From assembly GCF_023101345.1 (NCBI RefSeq), contig NZ_CP095848.1:2940001-3004000 (forward strand): a DNA stretch of 64,000 nucleotides, read 5' to 3'. Of this stretch, positions 26,798-35,899 are shown one piece after another. The notes under the pieces are model-generated. The model saw only the letters and a list, made by a program, of their open reading frames with translations, made no database searches and had not been told where the DNA came from. Source of the DNA: Hymenobacter sublimis. Lineage in GTDB: Bacteria; Bacteroidota; Bacteroidia; Cytophagales; Hymenobacteraceae. Position 1 is the stretch's first letter. Each line of letters begins with the position of its first letter. The translations under genes and the position numbers were made by a program.

Positions 26798-28072
26798 CTA
26801 TTGCAGCTTGTTGGTGGGTTTGGCGGCGGGCTTCTTAACCATGGTGCCAAAAGCGCCGCGCTTTTCAAAGGCAGCAATAACCTCATCTTCGGCGGGCGTA
26901 CGCTTTACTACCGGGTTGTTGGCCCAGAACTCGGGGTCGTAGGGCTTGGCCCGGATGGCGTCTAGGTCCCGGTCGGTGAGGCTGGCGCGGGCGTAGGGCA
27001 AGCGGGCCGGCGTGGTCGACTGGTCGTAGAAGAAGGTAAACGACGAGACGGTAAGAGCCAGGGGCTTCTTGCCAGGCTCGGTTAGGTCCGTGGTCAGGTC
27101 CATTTTCATCAGCTCCAAGGGCGCCACGCTGCCTTTGCCGCCGGGGTGGAAGGACATTTCGATGGTCAGCTTGGCGTTTTCGAACTTCTGCCGGGGGTTG
27201 TTGGTGGAACCCGTGAAGTTGGGCTGCACCATGCGGTAGCGCACTACCTGGTTGGTTTCAATGTCAATCCAGATAGTGCCTTGGGCCCGATACTTGACCT
27301 CGGGGCGGGTTTCAAACGAAATTTCCGCTACCCCACCCGTCGAGTCTTCCCCCACAATGCCCTTCAGCTCCAACAGGTAGTTTTTCTCCACGTTCGGGCT
27401 CAGCAAAGCCAGCGACGTGGTGCTGTCCTGCTGGGCATCGAAGAGGCCAAACTTGCGGGTGTACACCGAGAAGTTGCTGAGGTTAATGGCGGCCGGGCGG
27501 CCGGCGTAGCGGCCCTGGGCCAGGGTGGTGCCATCAATGCGCGCCGGGTTCGATTTCACGTTCCAAACTACCTCCTGCAACTCCGTGGGCTCGTTGTCGA
27601 TGCGGGTAACCTGGCGGTAGAAGGCTTTGCCGTAGTAGGAGCGGCGGTAGTTGCGCTGCAGGTTGCGGAAGGCCCGGTCTACGAGCTGAAAGGGGAAGCT
27701 GGCCACCTTCACCTCAGGCAGCACCACCGTGGCCGGGGCCAGCATGATATCCAGAATGGCGTTGGAAGATACCCGCACCGTGTCGCGGACGTGGTTTAGC
27801 TCTGAAAAGAGCAGGGTGGCGGGCAGCTCTTTCACCACCAGAAAGAACTCACCCTCCATGTTGGTAGTGGTGCCGTTGGTGGTGCCAGGCACGGCCACGC
27901 TGGCAAAGGGTAGTACTTCCTTGGTTTCCTTGTCGCGCACGACCCCGCGCAGCTGCACCTGGGCCTGACTTAGGTGGGCCGCGCCGAGCAGAAACGCCAG
28001 CAGGAAGAAGGACACAACGGAAGGGCGCGCGAGGAACCGGCGCAATACAGAAGGCAAGCGAACTGGCAGCAT
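26798..28072 (-). CDS. Carboxypeptidase-like regulatory domain outer-membrane-associated protein
   Basis: 424 residues from the ATG at 28072. Signal peptide ending near LSQAQ; residues about 40-120 are a CarboxypepD_reg-like domain (VQLRGVVRDKETKEVLPFAS); the remainder is a beta-rich region resembling DUF5686-type or LolA-like lipid-binding folds but not assigned. The frame opens at 28150, yet a minus-strand TACTTTTG (28155-28148) lies over that codon and would start transcription inside it, so the later ATG is preferred. Confidence 0.65.
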   Translation of the reverse strand: MLPVRLPSVLRRFLARPSVVSFFLLAFLLGAAHLSQAQVQLRGVVRDKETKEVLPFASVAVPGTTNGTTTNMEGEFFLVVKELPATLLFSELNHVRDTVRVSSNAILDIMLAPATVVLPEVKVASFPFQLVDRAFRNLQRNYRRSYYGKAFYRQVTRIDNEPTELQEVVWNVKSNPARIDGTTLAQGRYAGRPAAINLSNFSVYTRKFGLFDAQQDSTTSLALLSPNVEKNYLLELKGIVGEDSTGGVAEISFETRPEVKYRAQGTIWIDIETNQVVRYRMVQPNFTGSTNNPRQKFENAKLTIEMSFHPGGKGSVAPLELMKMDLTTDLTEPGKKPLALTVSSFTFFYDQSTTPARLPYARASLTDRDLDAIRAKPYDPEFWANNPVVKRTPAEDEVIAAFEKRGAFGTMVKKPAAKPTNKLQ

Positions 28073-28147
28073 AGCAAGCAGCGAAAAAAGAAAACGGTAC
28101 ACCGACCGGAATAACGCGGGCCTGACCCAAAACCGTGCCCGCTTCGA

Positions 28148-28155
28148 CAAAAGTA
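28148..28155 (-). promoter_or_regulatory. -7-like element before the 26798 gene
   Basis: TACTTTTG on the minus strand, about 75 bases before the ATG at 28072. No TTG at the standard distance upstream, so it is weakly supported. Confidence 0.35.
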
Positions 28156-28267
28156 GGCGCTAAACGCAACAGCCCGGCCCTAATGCGGGTAAGTAGTGTA
28201 CCTTGGACCGCAGCTTCGACGTTCGTTGGGTTGTCAGTCCTTTCACCTTTCCTTCTCTACTACTGTC

Positions 28268-29017
28268 ATGCTGAAGCGAGATTTCCTGAAAAACGGCCTG
28301 TTAACCGTAGTAGGTGCTTTGGTGAGCCCTGCTATTTTGGCCGCGGCCCACGAAGAAAAGCTGCTGCGCGAAGCCCGCGCCACCCCCATAGCCGATGGCC
28401 CCTTCACCCTACCGGCCCTACCCTACGCCTTCAATGCGTTGGACCCTCACATCGACGCCAAGACGATGGAGATTCACCACGATGCCCACCACAAAACCTA
28501 CGTTTCCAAGCTGAATGAGGCCGTAGCCGGCAAGCCCGAAGAAAAGCTGAGCCTGGCCCAACTGCTGGCCTCGGCCAGCAAGCAGCCCGATGCCATCCGC
28601 AACAACGCCGGCGGCCACTGGAACCACTCCTTCTTCTGGCTGCTGCTGGACCCCAAAGGGGGCGGGCAGCCCACCGGAGCCCTGGCCGCGGCCATCAACA
28701 AGGATTTCGGTTCGTACGAGAAATTCCAGGAGGAATTCACGAAGGCCGCTACCGGCCGCTTTGGCTCAGGTTGGGCCTGGCTGATTCACGACAAGAAGGC
28801 GGGCAAGCTAGCCGTTACTTCTACCCCCAACCAGGACAACCCTCTTATGGACCTCTCGGGCATTCAACGCGGCACCCCGCTGCTGGGCCTGGATGTGTGG
28901 GAGCACGCCTACTACCTCAAGTACCAAAACAAACGTCCAGATTACGTGAAAGCCTTCTGGAACGTCATCAACTGGGCCGAAGTGAACCGCCGCTTCGACG
29001 AAGCCCGCAAAGGATAA
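28268..29017 (+). CDS. Superoxide dismutase, Mn-type, exported
   Basis: 249 residues. The metal ligands are His70, His120, Asp209 and His213 in the standard [13 protein letters not shown] and DVWEHAYY contexts; Gln189 in NQDNPLMD is the residue typical of the Mn-type enzyme. Unlike cytoplasmic SOD, it carries a leader of about 27 residues ([20 protein letters not shown]) ending AAAH, so it is probably periplasmic. The ATG at 28268 is in the leader; the open frame begins further upstream. Confidence 0.92.
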   Translation: MLKRDFLKNGLLTVVGALVSPAILAAAHEEKLLREARATPIADGPFTLPALPYAFNALDPHIDAKTMEIHHDAHHKTYVSKLNEAVAGKPEEKLSLAQLLASASKQPDAIRNNAGGHWNHSFFWLLLDPKGGGQPTGALAAAINKDFGSYEKFQEEFTKAATGRFGSGWAWLIHDKKAGKLAVTSTPNQDNPLMDLSGIQRGTPLLGLDVWEHAYYLKYQNKRPDYVKAFWNVINWAEVNRRFDEARKG

Positions 29018-29037
29018 GTAAATTCTCCTGCCTCACG

Positions 29038-29080
29038 AAAGAAAAAGCGCCTCCGATACATCGGAGACGCTTTTTCTTTT
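29038..29080 (+). terminator. Terminator after SOD
   Basis: GAAAAAGCGCCTCCGA / TCGGAGACGCTTTTTC hairpin with T-run, 20 bases past the stop. Confidence 0.85.
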
Positions 29081-29329
29081 CAGCATCGAAACGCGCCGCG
29101 GCTTGGCGGTTCAAGCTGGAGCGTTAGCAGAACCGGCCTGGCGTTTCAAGCCAACTTTCCTGTCTTTCCGAGCAGGTGGCGCATCAAGCCAGTGACGAGG
29201 ATTCTGGGGTCATCGTCACCATGCAACGGCTTGACTCACAGATACCTCCTGCGTCGTAATGACCGCCTAAACACCGGTAGCTCGCGCTGAAATACGCATC
29301 GTTGGGCAGCGGTATAGTTCAGCTATGGC
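29081..29329. repeat. Intergenic stretch with interspersed-repeat-like sequence
   Basis: No gene. Contains GGTGGCGCATCAAGCCAGTGACGAGGATTC (about 29165-29195), which resembles the arm of the palindromic element at 63261-63360 (GCGCATCAA(A/G)CCCA-ACGAAGGAC). A later CGGCTTGA may be the decayed partner arm. Confidence 0.4.
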
Positions 29330-29767
29330 CTACCGCACGGACTTGGCTGAATCCAGGGCGGCCGCCATGTGGCGTTCTAGCTCGTGCAACTCCTCGGCTT
29401 CCGTGTTCCAGAAATCTTCGTACTGGTGGGCGGTAAGCCGCACGGTATCCGGCTCTTGGTACTGGTGCATCCAGGTTAGCATGGCGGCATCGGCGCGGCG
29501 TAGGGCGGCAATGGCGCGGTGCAGGCGCTGGGCGCGGCGGTAGCCGGTAGTAGTGGCCGAGTCGGTGGCGGCAAGTTGGGCGGTGAGGCGCTGGCGCTCC
29601 GTAGTAAGGGCATCCATGCGGCCCATCAGGTCATCATGCTGGCGCATGACGGCGGCGCGGGTAGCGGGCGTTTTGCTTTCCGCGGGGTGGTCGTTCTGGG
29701 GTTGGCAGGCCAGCAGCAGCAGGGTTGCGCTACCAGCTAGCCACGTAGTTAACATTATTCGGCGCAT
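29330..29767 (-). CDS. Hypothetical lipoprotein (metal-uptake cassette)
   Basis: 145 residues. Lipobox LLAC (Cys21). The mature part is highly charged and predicted helical (RLTAQLAATDS, RRAQRLHRAIAALRRAD), with histidines near the end (HQYEDFWN, ELHELERHM). No known domain. Its ATG overlaps the stop of the PepSY gene (TAATG), so it is translationally coupled to it and is the last gene of that operon. Confidence 0.75.
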   Translation of the reverse strand: MRRIMLTTWLAGSATLLLLACQPQNDHPAESKTPATRAAVMRQHDDLMGRMDALTTERQRLTAQLAATDSATTTGYRRAQRLHRAIAALRRADAAMLTWMHQYQEPDTVRLTAHQYEDFWNTEAEELHELERHMAAALDSAKSVR

Positions 29768-31326
29768 TATTTCATCTTGATAAATAGCCACAAGCCCAGC
29801 ACCGACACGGCCAGCACCCCCGCCGCCGCCAGCATGGTGATGATGTCGCGGATGTTTTTGCCAAGCTGGCCGGCGGCGTGGTATTTGTGCAGAAAGGCGA
29901 AGCTGAGGCCCTCGTAGCGGGCGGTATTTTCAACCCGAGCGGCCAGGCGCCCCGTAGCCAGCTCCACGTACAGGGTCGTTTCCTGCGGGGTTTGATACGC
30001 TACCTTCATAACTGGCAAGCGCTTATTGATGAAGCCATACTCACCCTCGAAATGGTCGATTAGCTCGGGCTTGCCGCGTAGGGCGGGGGTAGCCCCATCG
30101 GCCTGCCGCAGGAAAGAATCGGCCAGGCTGCGGGCGTAGCGCGAGGCCCCATCGGGCAGCAGCTCACCGGTAGCGGCGCTGTAGTAGGCCACCGGAGTAG
30201 CCCGCACGGCTTCCACTGGTTGCCCGGTGCTAGCGCCGGGGGTAGCATCTGTTGCTTCGGCCCTAGGTAGCTGAAACACTTGGTAGTACACCTGCCCGTT
30301 AAGTTCGGCCAGGGCAACCTGCTGCACAGTTTCCCAGGCTACGGGCAGCTCCGTTAGGTCCACGGGTAGGGCCGAAGCGGGTATGACTGGCGCGTGCTGG
30401 TAGCGCAGCCGGTCATCGGGGTGAAGCTTGAGGTAGACGTGAAAAGCCCCGCTGCCCGCGAAAGTGAATGTAACTAGGGCCACGGCCAACCCTACCTGCC
30501 GGTGGTACTTCCGCAGCCAGCCTACGTGGTCCTGGGCGCTGCGGGGCGTACGGAATTTGCCCCACAGGAACCCGTAAATCACTAGTCCGCTCAGGGCCGA
30601 GGCGATGATAACACCCAGCAGCACCAGCATGACTACCACCCGAAACGTATTGCCCGCAAGTAGCTCCAGCCACGACCAGTTGTGGAACAGATCAAACACC
30701 CGAATGAAGGTGCTGCGGCCGGTGTTGTTAAACGTCGCCAGCCGGGCCGGCGCGGTTTCCACGTACACCACTAGTCCATCGGGCCGATTGAAGGCAACGC
30801 GCCACACGGGTAGCAGCCGGTTCACGAACTTGTAGTCCTGGTCGAACTCCGTGAGGCGCACGGCACTGCTCACCGCCGCCCCTGAGTCCTGGGCGAAATA
30901 CCGGGCCAGCTGCTCGGCAAACTGCTGGTCGGCGCTGGCGGGCAGCGGCTGCCCCGTAGCGGCACTGAAGTAGCGCGGTACCGCCGTAGCGGCGTCCGTA
31001 CCTAGTTGTACCTGGTACGCCGGTTGCCCCTGCCACTGCACCAGCCGCACGTTGCGCAGACTGGCTAGTTGGTTTTGCGCCAGCACTTGCCGCAGCGACA
31101 CGTTAGGTTTGGCCGCGGGGGTAGGCGCCAGGGCCTCGCGGGCAATTTTGGGCCGTAACCAGTTGCTCATTAGCGGGTGCGCCAGCCCGCTCAGGGTCCA
31201 GAGAACAACTGGTACCACCGTCAGCAGCCCGATGATGCGGTGCCAGCGGAACATATTGCGCTGTACTGCCCGCTTCAACGGGCTAGCCGCCCGGGCAGCC
31301 GGCGCGGCTTGTTGGGTTGTTTGCAT
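29767..31326 (-). CDS. PepSY-domain membrane protein
   Basis: 519 residues. The N-terminal FRWHRIIGLLTVVPVVLWTLSG and several further membrane segments (about four in all) flank two PepSY-like periplasmic regions (QVQLGTDAATAVPRYFSAATG; AYYSAATGELLPDGASRYA). Proteins of this kind are usually encoded beside TonB-dependent siderophore or metal receptors and may reduce the imported metal complex. Here a TonB receptor lies 179 bases upstream and a lipoprotein is coupled downstream. Confidence 0.85.
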   Translation of the reverse strand: MQTTQQAAPAARAASPLKRAVQRNMFRWHRIIGLLTVVPVVLWTLSGLAHPLMSNWLRPKIAREALAPTPAAKPNVSLRQVLAQNQLASLRNVRLVQWQGQPAYQVQLGTDAATAVPRYFSAATGQPLPASADQQFAEQLARYFAQDSGAAVSSAVRLTEFDQDYKFVNRLLPVWRVAFNRPDGLVVYVETAPARLATFNNTGRSTFIRVFDLFHNWSWLELLAGNTFRVVVMLVLLGVIIASALSGLVIYGFLWGKFRTPRSAQDHVGWLRKYHRQVGLAVALVTFTFAGSGAFHVYLKLHPDDRLRYQHAPVIPASALPVDLTELPVAWETVQQVALAELNGQVYYQVFQLPRAEATDATPGASTGQPVEAVRATPVAYYSAATGELLPDGASRYARSLADSFLRQADGATPALRGKPELIDHFEGEYGFINKRLPVMKVAYQTPQETTLYVELATGRLAARVENTARYEGLSFAFLHKYHAAGQLGKNIRDIITMLAAAGVLAVSVLGLWLFIKMK

Positions 31327-31505
31327 AAGAAAAGTATGTTTTCAAGGCCTAAGGGCCCTGTTTGTCCGTGTTATGGGGAAGCTGGTGTGTGCTGACGCAG
31401 GCCTTAGATTCCTCGTATGGTGATGTTGCAAAAGCATCTGTCCTGCCTGGTCTGGCGGTAGCTTGTCACCTGTCACTCGTCAGCCCTCACTTGTTACCGC
31501 CTACC

Positions 31506-33896
31506 CTACTTCTTTCCAATGAAGTTGTACTGCACTCCTATAGCTACCGTGCGTGGGGCGGCGGGTGTGAAGGTGGTGCGGTCGGTGGTGGCGTTGCCCC
31601 GGGTGGCGGCGTTGGCGTACAGCTCATCGGAGAGGTTGAGCACGTTCACGAACACCTCCAGGGTTTCGCGCCAGCTGTAGCCCACCCGCAGATTCAGCAC
31701 GCTCACGCCACGCGCCCCGAACAAAGTCCGGTCGTCGTAGCGAACCTGATTTACCTGGTCTTGGTACCAGCTGCTAATGCGCTGATACTCCAGGGAGGTG
31801 CGCAGGCCCGGCAGCCACTGGGGTTTGTAGGTCAGCTCGGTGTTGGCTACCCAGTGCGGGGCCTGGGGCATTTGCTTGCCATTCACGTCCTTGACTGCAT
31901 CCGTGGCTCTGGTGCTCAGGGTGAAATCCTCGAACCGGTGCAGGGCGTTGGTGCCGCCGAAGCGGAAGAATAGTCCCGCAGTAAGCTTCCAAGTCAGGCT
32001 GTATTCGATGCCGCGGTGCAGGGTTTTGCCCGCACTTTGGTAGTCGGTGGAGTTGTCGGGCTGGCGGATGCTGAGCAGCTCATTGCGCCCATCTAGCTGA
32101 TAGAGCGCTATATCAACGTACACTTTGTTGTTCAACACGGAAGCCCAGCCCCCAATTTCGCGGTTATAGAAGCGCGCGGGCCGCAGGTTATAGTAAAACT
32201 CGGCGGGCACCACCTCCCCGGTGGTTGTGGTAATGCCGGTGCCGGGCCGCTTGCGGAAGATGGCCGTGAGGCCCGGCGGCGAGAAGCCCTGGGAGTAGTT
32301 GGCGTACAGGCCACGCCCGCGCCCCAAGTCATAGGTCAGCCCGATTTTAGGGGTAGCCTGCTGGAAGGCTTTCGTCCCGCTCGACTTATCCAAGTAGTTA
32401 TTGTAGTCGAAAGACATCCTATCGAAGCGCCCGCCCAGGGTTACTTGGAGCTTGGGCAGCGGATGGAAGTCCAGTTGAGCGTACATGGCCGAGTTTAGCA
32501 GCTTGGTGTCGTAGTCGGCAAGCAGCAGGTCGGGCCGGTCGGCCGTAATGGTGTACTTCTCCACCGACTTTTTATCGGGCCGCAGCTGGGCCGCCAAATC
32601 AAGCTGGTGGGCATCGTACTCGGTGGGCGAATAGTCGAGGCTGGCCCCGCCCAACAGGCGCGCGCTAAGCCAATTCCAGCGCACACTATGCTGGGCAATC
32701 AGGCCGTAGCTCCGGAAGCTGTTCTCGTTGACCTCGCCCGTAGCGGTAGTAGCGCCGGACCGCCACCGGATGCCGTACGAGGGGTTCTGACCGATGCTAT
32801 TGTCGCGGAAGAAGCCGGTGAGCGTCGTCTGGTTTTGCGCATTCCACTGCTGCTCGGCGGTCAGGCGGGCCCGCAGGGCGTAGGTTTTGCGGTAGGTAAA
32901 GTCGGTCGGGCTGCTGTACTCGCGGCGGTAGTAGGCCACGCTGTCCACCGAGCCGCTGGTCTGGGAGTCGTAATCGTTGTAGGAAGCGGCGGCTGTTAGG
33001 TGGGTGCGGGTGCCCAGGGCGTACTCCAGCCGGCCGTTCAAGCTTACCTTGTCGTAGTTGGAGCTGGCGAGCCAGGAGTTGCGCTGCCGGGCCACGTACC
33101 CACTCACAAAGCCGCCGAGCCGGGACGTAAGCATCCCGCCTCCTCCAAATTGCACCCGCCGGTAGCCATATTGGTCGGCCTGCACGCCCACGCTGGCCGT
33201 GGGCACGGCAGTTGGCCGCTTGGTGAGCAGGTTCAGGGCCCCACCTACCGCTTCGGGCCCGTAGAGCGAGGAAGCTGGACCCTTCACCACCTCAATTGAG
33301 TTGATGGCTAAGGGGTTGGACTCCAGCAGGGCGTTATGGTTGAACACGCCCATGGGCCGCAGCGGAATTCCGTCCTCTAAATACAGGAAGTAGGCGCTGG
33401 TACCGAAGGGCTGGCGGATGCCCATGGCGTGCTGCTCGTTGCCGTAGTTGAGCATCACCACGCCCGGTACCTTGTTAATCAGCTCGGCCAGCAGCGTGGG
33501 CTTGGTGTCCTGCACCACGGTAGGCGAGAGTTTGGCAATGGCTACGGGCGCATCGGTGCGCAACTGGGCTTCGCGGCTGGCCGTCACCACCACGGTTTGC
33601 AGGTCCTGCACCGCCGGTTTCAGACCAATGCGCAGGGCGGCTCCATCTGCAGGCACGCTCACGGTAGCCGCTTCGTAGCCCACCCCCGATACCACCAGTT
33701 CAGTGGCAGTTGTAGCGAGTGAAAACTGCCCGGTAGCGTTGCTGGCAGTGCCTAATTGCCCATCTGGCGTGCGGATGGTGGCGCCCACCAGGGGTTCTTT
33801 CGTGGCCGCATCGAACACGCGGCCGGTAAGGGCACGTTGGGCCCAGGCTGCCTGACTGGCGCACAGGGCCAGGGGCAACAGCATGATTTTTTTCAA
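31506..33896 (-). CDS. TonB-dependent receptor with carboxypeptidase-like N-domain
   Basis: About 796 residues. After a signal peptide ending AAWAQ comes a CarboxypepD_reg-like domain (RALTGRVFDAATKEPLVGAT), a plug domain (SIEVVKGPASSLYGPEAVGG) and a beta-barrel ending in an aromatic-rich strand (TVAIGVQYNF). It takes up an iron or other metal complex across the outer membrane. I start at TTG (33896) because MKKIMLLPLALCASQAAWA makes a basic signal peptide; the ATG four codons later (33884) is the alternative. It is followed by PepSY and preceded by the CxxxC protein. Confidence 0.88.
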   Translation of the reverse strand: MKKIMLLPLALCASQAAWAQRALTGRVFDAATKEPLVGATIRTPDGQLGTASNATGQFSLATTATELVVSGVGYEAATVSVPADGAALRIGLKPAVQDLQTVVVTASREAQLRTDAPVAIAKLSPTVVQDTKPTLLAELINKVPGVVMLNYGNEQHAMGIRQPFGTSAYFLYLEDGIPLRPMGVFNHNALLESNPLAINSIEVVKGPASSLYGPEAVGGALNLLTKRPTAVPTASVGVQADQYGYRRVQFGGGGMLTSRLGGFVSGYVARQRNSWLASSNYDKVSLNGRLEYALGTRTHLTAAASYNDYDSQTSGSVDSVAYYRREYSSPTDFTYRKTYALRARLTAEQQWNAQNQTTLTGFFRDNSIGQNPSYGIRWRSGATTATGEVNENSFRSYGLIAQHSVRWNWLSARLLGGASLDYSPTEYDAHQLDLAAQLRPDKKSVEKYTITADRPDLLLADYDTKLLNSAMYAQLDFHPLPKLQVTLGGRFDRMSFDYNNYLDKSSGTKAFQQATPKIGLTYDLGRGRGLYANYSQGFSPPGLTAIFRKRPGTGITTTTGEVVPAEFYYNLRPARFYNREIGGWASVLNNKVYVDIALYQLDGRNELLSIRQPDNSTDYQSAGKTLHRGIEYSLTWKLTAGLFFRFGGTNALHRFEDFTLSTRATDAVKDVNGKQMPQAPHWVANTELTYKPQWLPGLRTSLEYQRISSWYQDQVNQVRYDDRTLFGARGVSVLNLRVGYSWRETLEVFVNVLNLSDELYANAATRGNATTDRTTFTPAAPRTVAIGVQYNFIGKK

Positions 33897-34002
33897 GGTA
33901 GTAGCGAGGCTAATTGACGGCAGGCCGCGCCGCGCCCCGGACACGCGCACGGTGCCGGGCAAGGCTACGCGGGCCCGCCAGATTCAGGAAAAGCGAAGTC
34001 AA

Positions 34003-34383
34003 TTAGCCCTCGGCGGGCGGGTGGTCGGGGCCGGGCCGGTCCCAGGCGTAGTGGGCTACGCGGTAAGTGGCGTAGCGCAGAGGGGTAGTAAAATGCGCCG
34101 GGGGGCTAACCCGCAGCGGCGCGGCCACCACGCAGAACAGGGTGATTTCGGGAAAAACCTGTTTGCTGCTGGGCTGCTGCTTTTTTTCGTGCTCGGCTAC
34201 GGCTTTGAGCTGCTTGCGCAGGTGGCACTTGCCGTTGCACTTGAGCTGGGGTCTGTCGCGGTTGATGCACAGCACCCGGGCAATGTAGTCCTGGTTCAGC
34301 CACCAGCTAGCTGCAATACCCAGCTGCCCGGCGCAATGCACCGAGAGCGAGAACAGCAGCAGAATGGCTATGGCCTTACGCAC
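34003..34383 (-). CDS. Exported cysteine-motif protein (CNGKCH)
   Basis: 126 residues. Hydrophobic N-terminus (1-18) and a conserved-looking segment RPQLKCNGKCHL with Cys39, Cys49, Cys53 and His54, a likely metal-binding site. The C-terminal half is less ordered. I do not know a named family; the site and its place ahead of a TonB receptor and PepSY protein suggest metal handling. It reads first in the leftward cassette, about 107 bases before the receptor. Confidence 0.7.
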   Translation of the reverse strand: MRKAIAILLLFSLSVHCAGQLGIAASWWLNQDYIARVLCINRDRPQLKCNGKCHLRKQLKAVAEHEKKQQPSSKQVFPEITLFCVVAAPLRVSPPAHFTTPLRYATYRVAHYAWDRPGPDHPPAEG

Positions 34384-34580
34384 GCAAGCAAGGGTTAGGC
34401 ACTATGGGTACACGTTGCAAAGGAACACCGGAAGCGGGTTGGCACCAAGTATTATCCGGCAGCAGCGAGATTTTATACCGTTCAATTAGCAGCATGCGGT
34501 GGCCGGGCGGGGTGTTAGCCGCCTTGTTACCTTATTGCTACCTCACGCGCGAAGGCAACGGCCAGGTGCATCTTTACCGC

Positions 34581-35606
34581 ATGAAAGCAACCCTGACCTA
34601 CCTGCTGACTGCTGGCTCTCTGCTACTGCTGCCCCCAGCGGCTACCGCGCAAAAAGCTGGCAAAGACCTGCGCATCGCCTTTGGCTCCTGCAACCGCCAC
34701 GATTTGCCCCAACCCCTCTGGGACGATATTGCCCGAGATAAACCCAATGTGTGGATCTGGCTCGGCGACAATATTTATGGGGACTCCGACGACCCGGCGG
34801 TGCTCAAGGCCAAGTACGAGGCAGAATTCAACAACCCCGGCTACCGCTCCTTGCGCGAGCAAGGCACGGCCATTATTGGGACCTGGGACGACCACGACTA
34901 CGGCCGCAACGACGGCGACAAGAACTACCCCTTTAAGGCCCAGAATCAGCAACTGGCCCTCGACTTTTTGCAGGAGCCCGCCGGTAGTCCCCGCCGCCAG
35001 CAAGAGGGCATGTATGCCGCCTACGAGTATCAGGCTGGCAAGAAAAAAGTTAAGGTGATTCTGCTCGACGACCGGTATTTCCAGGACCCGCTCACCCGCG
35101 ACGCCCAGCAGGTGTACCACCCCAACCCCACCGGCGACGTGCTGGGCGAAGCGCAGTGGCAGTGGCTTCGGCAGCAGCTCCAGCACTCCGACGCCGACGC
35201 TCACATCATTGCTTCCGGCATTCAGTTCCTACCCCAGGAGCACCGCTTCGAGAAGTGGGCCAACTTCCCGGCGGCCCGGCGGCGTTTCCTGGAACTACTG
35301 GCCTCTACCCAGGCCAAAGGGGTAGTCCTCATCAGCGGCGACCGGCACATCGGGGAGGTTTCCAAAGTGCCCGTGCCCGGCGTGCCCTACCCCGTGTACG
35401 AAGTCACGTCTAGCGGCCTAACCCACCCGGCTACCCATAACACCTCGGAGCCGAACCAGTACCGCGTCAGTCCGCTGGTTAACGACAAGCACTATGCCCT
35501 GTTCCAGTTTCAGCCCAAGGGCCGCAAGCTGCTGCTTACCACCTCCCTGCGAGGCGACGACGGCAAGGTGTTCTACTCAGAAAAAATTCAACTGAATCCG
35601 CGGTAG
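34581..35606 (+). CDS. PhoD-like metallophosphatase, exported
   Basis: 341 residues. Signal peptide (LLTAGSLLLLPPAATAQ), then the PhoD alkaline-phosphatase pattern: RIAFGSCNRHD, WLGDNIYGD (metal aspartate and asparagine), WDDHDYGRNDGD, ISGDRHIGE. The family hydrolyses phosphate mono- or diesters in the periplasm with calcium and iron. The open frame begins 59 codons earlier, but the ATG at 34581 starts the signal peptide. Confidence 0.88.
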   Translation: MKATLTYLLTAGSLLLLPPAATAQKAGKDLRIAFGSCNRHDLPQPLWDDIARDKPNVWIWLGDNIYGDSDDPAVLKAKYEAEFNNPGYRSLREQGTAIIGTWDDHDYGRNDGDKNYPFKAQNQQLALDFLQEPAGSPRRQQEGMYAAYEYQAGKKKVKVILLDDRYFQDPLTRDAQQVYHPNPTGDVLGEAQWQWLRQQLQHSDADAHIIASGIQFLPQEHRFEKWANFPAARRRFLELLASTQAKGVVLISGDRHIGEVSKVPVPGVPYPVYEVTSSGLTHPATHNTSEPNQYRVSPLVNDKHYALFQFQPKGRKLLLTTSLRGDDGKVFYSEKIQLNPR

Positions 35607-35730
35607 GAAGCAGCCACCGGGGCACTGCGCAAAACGCAGGCCTCCTACCAACCAGCACGGCCTTACCAGTCAGAAGTCAACGCGGCTGGTGCTTACAGAA
35701 TTTTGGCTTTTTAGAATAATCACCTACCGA

Positions 35731-35761
35731 AACCGATTGCAAAGAAATATCACAATCGGTT
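35731..35761 (+). promoter_or_regulatory. Candidate operator before the xylanase gene
   Basis: Inverted repeat AACCGATTG (35731-35739) / CAATCGGTT (35753-35761) with a 13-base centre. Sixteen bases before the box TATCTTTA (35770-35777) that is close to a -7 element. Layout and sequence resemble binding sites of LacI- or GntR-type sugar regulators. No regulator gene is in the window. Confidence 0.45.
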
Positions 35762-35899
35762 GCATAGTTTATCTTTAAACTAGCTCACTGTAAGCAGTTT
35801 GTGGAATTTTTGGGCACTGTATCTTAGGAAAAATACAAGGTGAAATTGCCTTCATCTAGTATGCTGCTCCTGTGTTTTGTTCACTCAACCCACCAACGA

